DNA of 60,255 bases from Oscillospiraceae bacterium. Its GTDB lineage: Bacteria; Bacillota; Clostridia; Oscillospirales; UBA929. Each line of letters starts with the position of its first letter. Position 1 is the stretch's first letter. The notes under the pieces were generated by a model. That model saw only the letters and a list, made by a program, of their open reading frames with translations, was not told the origin of the DNA and searched no databases. The DNA lies in NCBI GenBank assembly GCA_031265355.1, contig JAISCT010000049.1, forward strand, positions 1-60,255. Direction: 5' to 3'. The position numbers and the translations under genes were made by a program. This document shows positions 58,234-60,255 of this stretch, one piece after another.

Positions 58234-60126
58234 ATGGATAAAAATGGAAAATCAGTGCAGGGCAAAAAAGGCCTGGCGCGGCTGCTGGAGCTCGGCGCGC
58301 GCAAAAGGGGGCTGATCATATGTTCCTGCGCGCTGGCGGTTCTCAGCGTCGCGGCGTCGTTCGCGCCGTTCATCGCCATCTACTATATCATACGCGAGCT
58401 CGTCGCCCACTTCGCCGACTTGGAGGCGCTGGACACGGCGCGCATGGTGAGCCTCGGCTGGCTCGCGGCGGACAGCGCCGTGGGCGCGATCGCGCTGAAC
58501 TTCCTCGCGCTGATGTGCAGCCACCTCGCGGCCTTCAAGACGCAGTATGAACTGAAGCTGGAGTACGCGGCGCATATCGCGTCCCTGCCGCTGGGCTTCC
58601 ACAGTGCCAACTCCACGGGCAAGCTGCGCAAGATCGTGGACGAGAACATCGAGAAGCTGGAGGGCTTTGTGGCGCACCAGCTGCCGGACATGGCCGGCTC
58701 GTTCGCCATGCCGGTCATCACGATAGCCGTGCTGTTCGTGTTCGACTGGCGGTTCGGGCTGGCGAGCCTGGTCCCCATCCTCGTCGCGTACTTCATCCAG
58801 ATGGCGGCCATGGGAGGCGGGAAATCAAAGAAGTTTATGAAGCAATATCAAGATTCATTGGATGAAATGAGCAACGCCGCCGTGGAGTATGTGCGCGGCA
58901 TCTCGGTGGTCAAGGCGTTCAACCAGACGATCTTCTCCTTCCGCAAATTCCACCGGATCATCACCGACTACGGGCGTTTCGCCAAAGAATACACGATCTC
59001 GTTTGAGAAGTACATGGCGGCGTTCATGACCATCATCTGTCATGTGTATGTGTTCTTGATCCCCGTGATCATCCTGATCGCGGGCGGGGCGCGGGATTAC
59101 GCGGAGTTCGCGCTGGCGGCCATATTCTACATCATATTTTCCTTCTCGCTGGCGACGCCGTTTACGAAGCTGATGTACGTGTCGTCGCTCAGCATCCAGA
59201 TTTCCGACGGCATAGAGCGCATGGACGGGATGCTGGCCGTGCGGCCGCTGCCCGAGGCGAAGCATCCGAAAACGGCGGCGGAGTATACGGTTTCCTTCGA
59301 AAATGTGGTTTTCTCCTACGGGGGCGGGGGTGAAAACGGCGGCGGAGACGAAAGCGAGAGCCAGGCGGCCGCGCTGGGCGGCGTGAGCTTCACCGCCAGG
59401 CAGGGCGAGGCCACGGCGCTTGTCGGCCCGTCCGGGAGCGGCAAGTCCACCATCGCCCATCTCATCCCGCGCTTTTACGACGTGAGCGGAGGCGCTATCA
59501 AGATAGGCGGCGTGGACATCCGCGACATGGCGAGCGAAACCCTCATGTCCATCGTGGGCTTTGTGTTTCAGGACGTGTTCCTGTTCAAGCAGAGCGTCGC
59601 GGACAACATCATGATAGGCGACAAAAACGCCTCGCGCGGGCAAGCCATAGCCGCCGCCAAGGCCGCGCAGTGCCACGAGTTCGTCGAGAGGCTGCCGCAG
59701 GGCTACGACACGGTGATCGGGTCGAGCGGCGTGCACCTTTCGGGGGGCGAGCGCCAGCGGATCGTCATCGCGCGGGCGATTTTGAAGAACGCTCCGATTC
59801 TGGTGCTGGACGAGGCGACCGCGTTCGCCGACCCGGAGAACGAGCAGAAGATCCAGCTTGCGCTCTCGGAACTGATGAGGGGCAAGACCGTCATCATCAT
59901 CGCGCACCGGCTTTCCACCGTGCGGGGCGCCGACAAAATACTGGTGGTTGACAGGGGAAAGATCGTCGAGGAGGGCTCGCACGAAACGCTCGCCCGCGCG
60001 GGCGGGCGCTACAGCCGCATGTGGGAGCAGTACACCGGCGCGATGGGCTGGACGCTTGGCGGGATCTCCGCCGAGCCCGCCCGCCAGGACAAAAAAATGG
60101 AGGTGGCCGCGAATGTTCGGAATTAA
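58234..60126 (+). CDS. ABC exporter half-transporter (membrane domain fused to ATPase), first subunit
   Basis: 630 aa from ATG 58234. Six membrane helices at about 25-320, then the ATPase: Walker A GPSGSGKST, Q-loop FVFQDVFLF, signature LSGGERQRIVIARA, Walker B ILVLDEATAFAD, H-loop IAHRLS. A Gly/Glu-rich insertion GGGGENGGGDESES precedes Walker A. It forms a heterodimer with the following gene, which overlaps by 14 bases. This arrangement is common for drug, peptide or siderophore exporters; the substrate is unknown. Confidence 0.92.
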   Translation: MDKNGKSVQGKKGLARLLELGARKRGLIICSCALAVLSVAASFAPFIAIYYIIRELVAHFADLEALDTARMVSLGWLAADSAVGAIALNFLALMCSHLAAFKTQYELKLEYAAHIASLPLGFHSANSTGKLRKIVDENIEKLEGFVAHQLPDMAGSFAMPVITIAVLFVFDWRFGLASLVPILVAYFIQMAAMGGGKSKKFMKQYQDSLDEMSNAAVEYVRGISVVKAFNQTIFSFRKFHRIITDYGRFAKEYTISFEKYMAAFMTIICHVYVFLIPVIILIAGGARDYAEFALAAIFYIIFSFSLATPFTKLMYVSSLSIQISDGIERMDGMLAVRPLPEAKHPKTAAEYTVSFENVVFSYGGGGENGGGDESESQAAALGGVSFTARQGEATALVGPSGSGKSTIAHLIPRFYDVSGGAIKIGGVDIRDMASETLMSIVGFVFQDVFLFKQSVADNIMIGDKNASRGQAIAAAKAAQCHEFVERLPQGYDTVIGSSGVHLSGGERQRIVIARAILKNAPILVLDEATAFADPENEQKIQLALSELMRGKTVIIIAHRLSTVRGADKILVVDRGKIVEEGSHETLARAGGRYSRMWEQYTGAMGWTLGGISAEPARQDKKMEVAANVRN

Positions 60127-60255
60127 GAAACTGCTACGGCTGTCGGACGAGGGCTACAAGGGCTTGAAACGCGGAGTGCTCGCCGCGGTGCTGTCCAACC
60201 TCTGCATGTTCCTGCCTTTTGGCATTGCCATTATGGTCATCTCCCTGCTGCTGCG
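60113..60255 (+). CDS. ABC exporter second subunit, cut by the window end
   Basis: ATG 60113 behind GGAGGTGG, overlapping the previous gene by 14 bases. The 47 residues seen (MFGIKKLLRLSDEGYKGLKR, then a hydrophobic helix VLAAVLSNLCMFLPFGIAIM) are the start of a second exporter half-transporter. Confidence 0.8.
   Translation, partial: MFGIKKLLRLSDEGYKGLKRGVLAAVLSNLCMFLPFGIAIMVISLLL

Overview
The window looks like a chromosomal piece of an uncultured, high-GC, Gram-positive anaerobe of the Clostridia. The supporting signs are strong GGAGG-type ribosome binding sites with some TTG and GTG starts, near-consensus TTGACA-17-TATAAT promoters, an S-layer homology domain, an archaeal-type AspRS with GatCAB behind a T-box leader, a pyrophosphate-type phosphofructokinase and a dockerin module. 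No rRNA, tRNA or CRISPR array was seen.

Layout. Positions 1-16057 hold a plant-polysaccharide locus: the tail of an SLH protein, a secreted beta-propeller/rhodanese protein, a GH10 xylanase, two large tandem GH3 enzymes separated by the debris of a further GH3 copy, and a convergent GH43 enzyme. All have signal peptides, so xylan is probably cut outside the cell or at its surface. Positions 16376-21734 carry a possible small structured RNA and then a T-box leader with overlapping Glu/Asn specifier codons driving aspS-gatC-gatA-gatB (tRNA-dependent Asn and Gln synthesis).

Positions 21735-37206 form an AT-richer accessory island: a frameshifted Fic remnant, a Schlafen/AlbA_2-type regulator with palindromic operators, a MerR regulator, a bacteriocin-immunity-like ABC operon, an IS256-type transposase fragment abutting a MITE-like element, a five-gene overlapping ABC-2 operon, a secreted HNH nuclease followed by a SMI1/KNR4 immunity-like gene, a poorly coding stretch with several promoters, and a PadR/membrane protein/small secreted protein operon.

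Positions 37445-44927 are mixed: a chemoreceptor, a dockerin-bearing secreted metallophosphoesterase, an MNT antitoxin-like gene with a truncated HEPN partner, a second PadR/membrane-protein pair, PPi-PFK and a FUSC-like membrane protein. Positions 45011-50611 encode a GH2 beta-galactosidase with three LamG-like modules apparently inserted inside the catalytic fold. The right end (50639-60255) is mostly housekeeping: a small membrane protein, a MATE pump, a cysteine desulfurase, an S41 protease, ArgRS, a DUF1934 protein and a two-subunit ABC exporter cut by the window edge.

The observations most worth pursuing are the secreted HNH/SMI1 pair beside its exporter-like operons, the shared structured leaders of the glycosidase genes (one hairpin motif recurs before argS), the candidate structured RNA upstream of the T-box, the LamG-in-GH2 architecture, the promoter-spanning palindrome of the AlbA_2 gene, and the two apparently leaderless genes.
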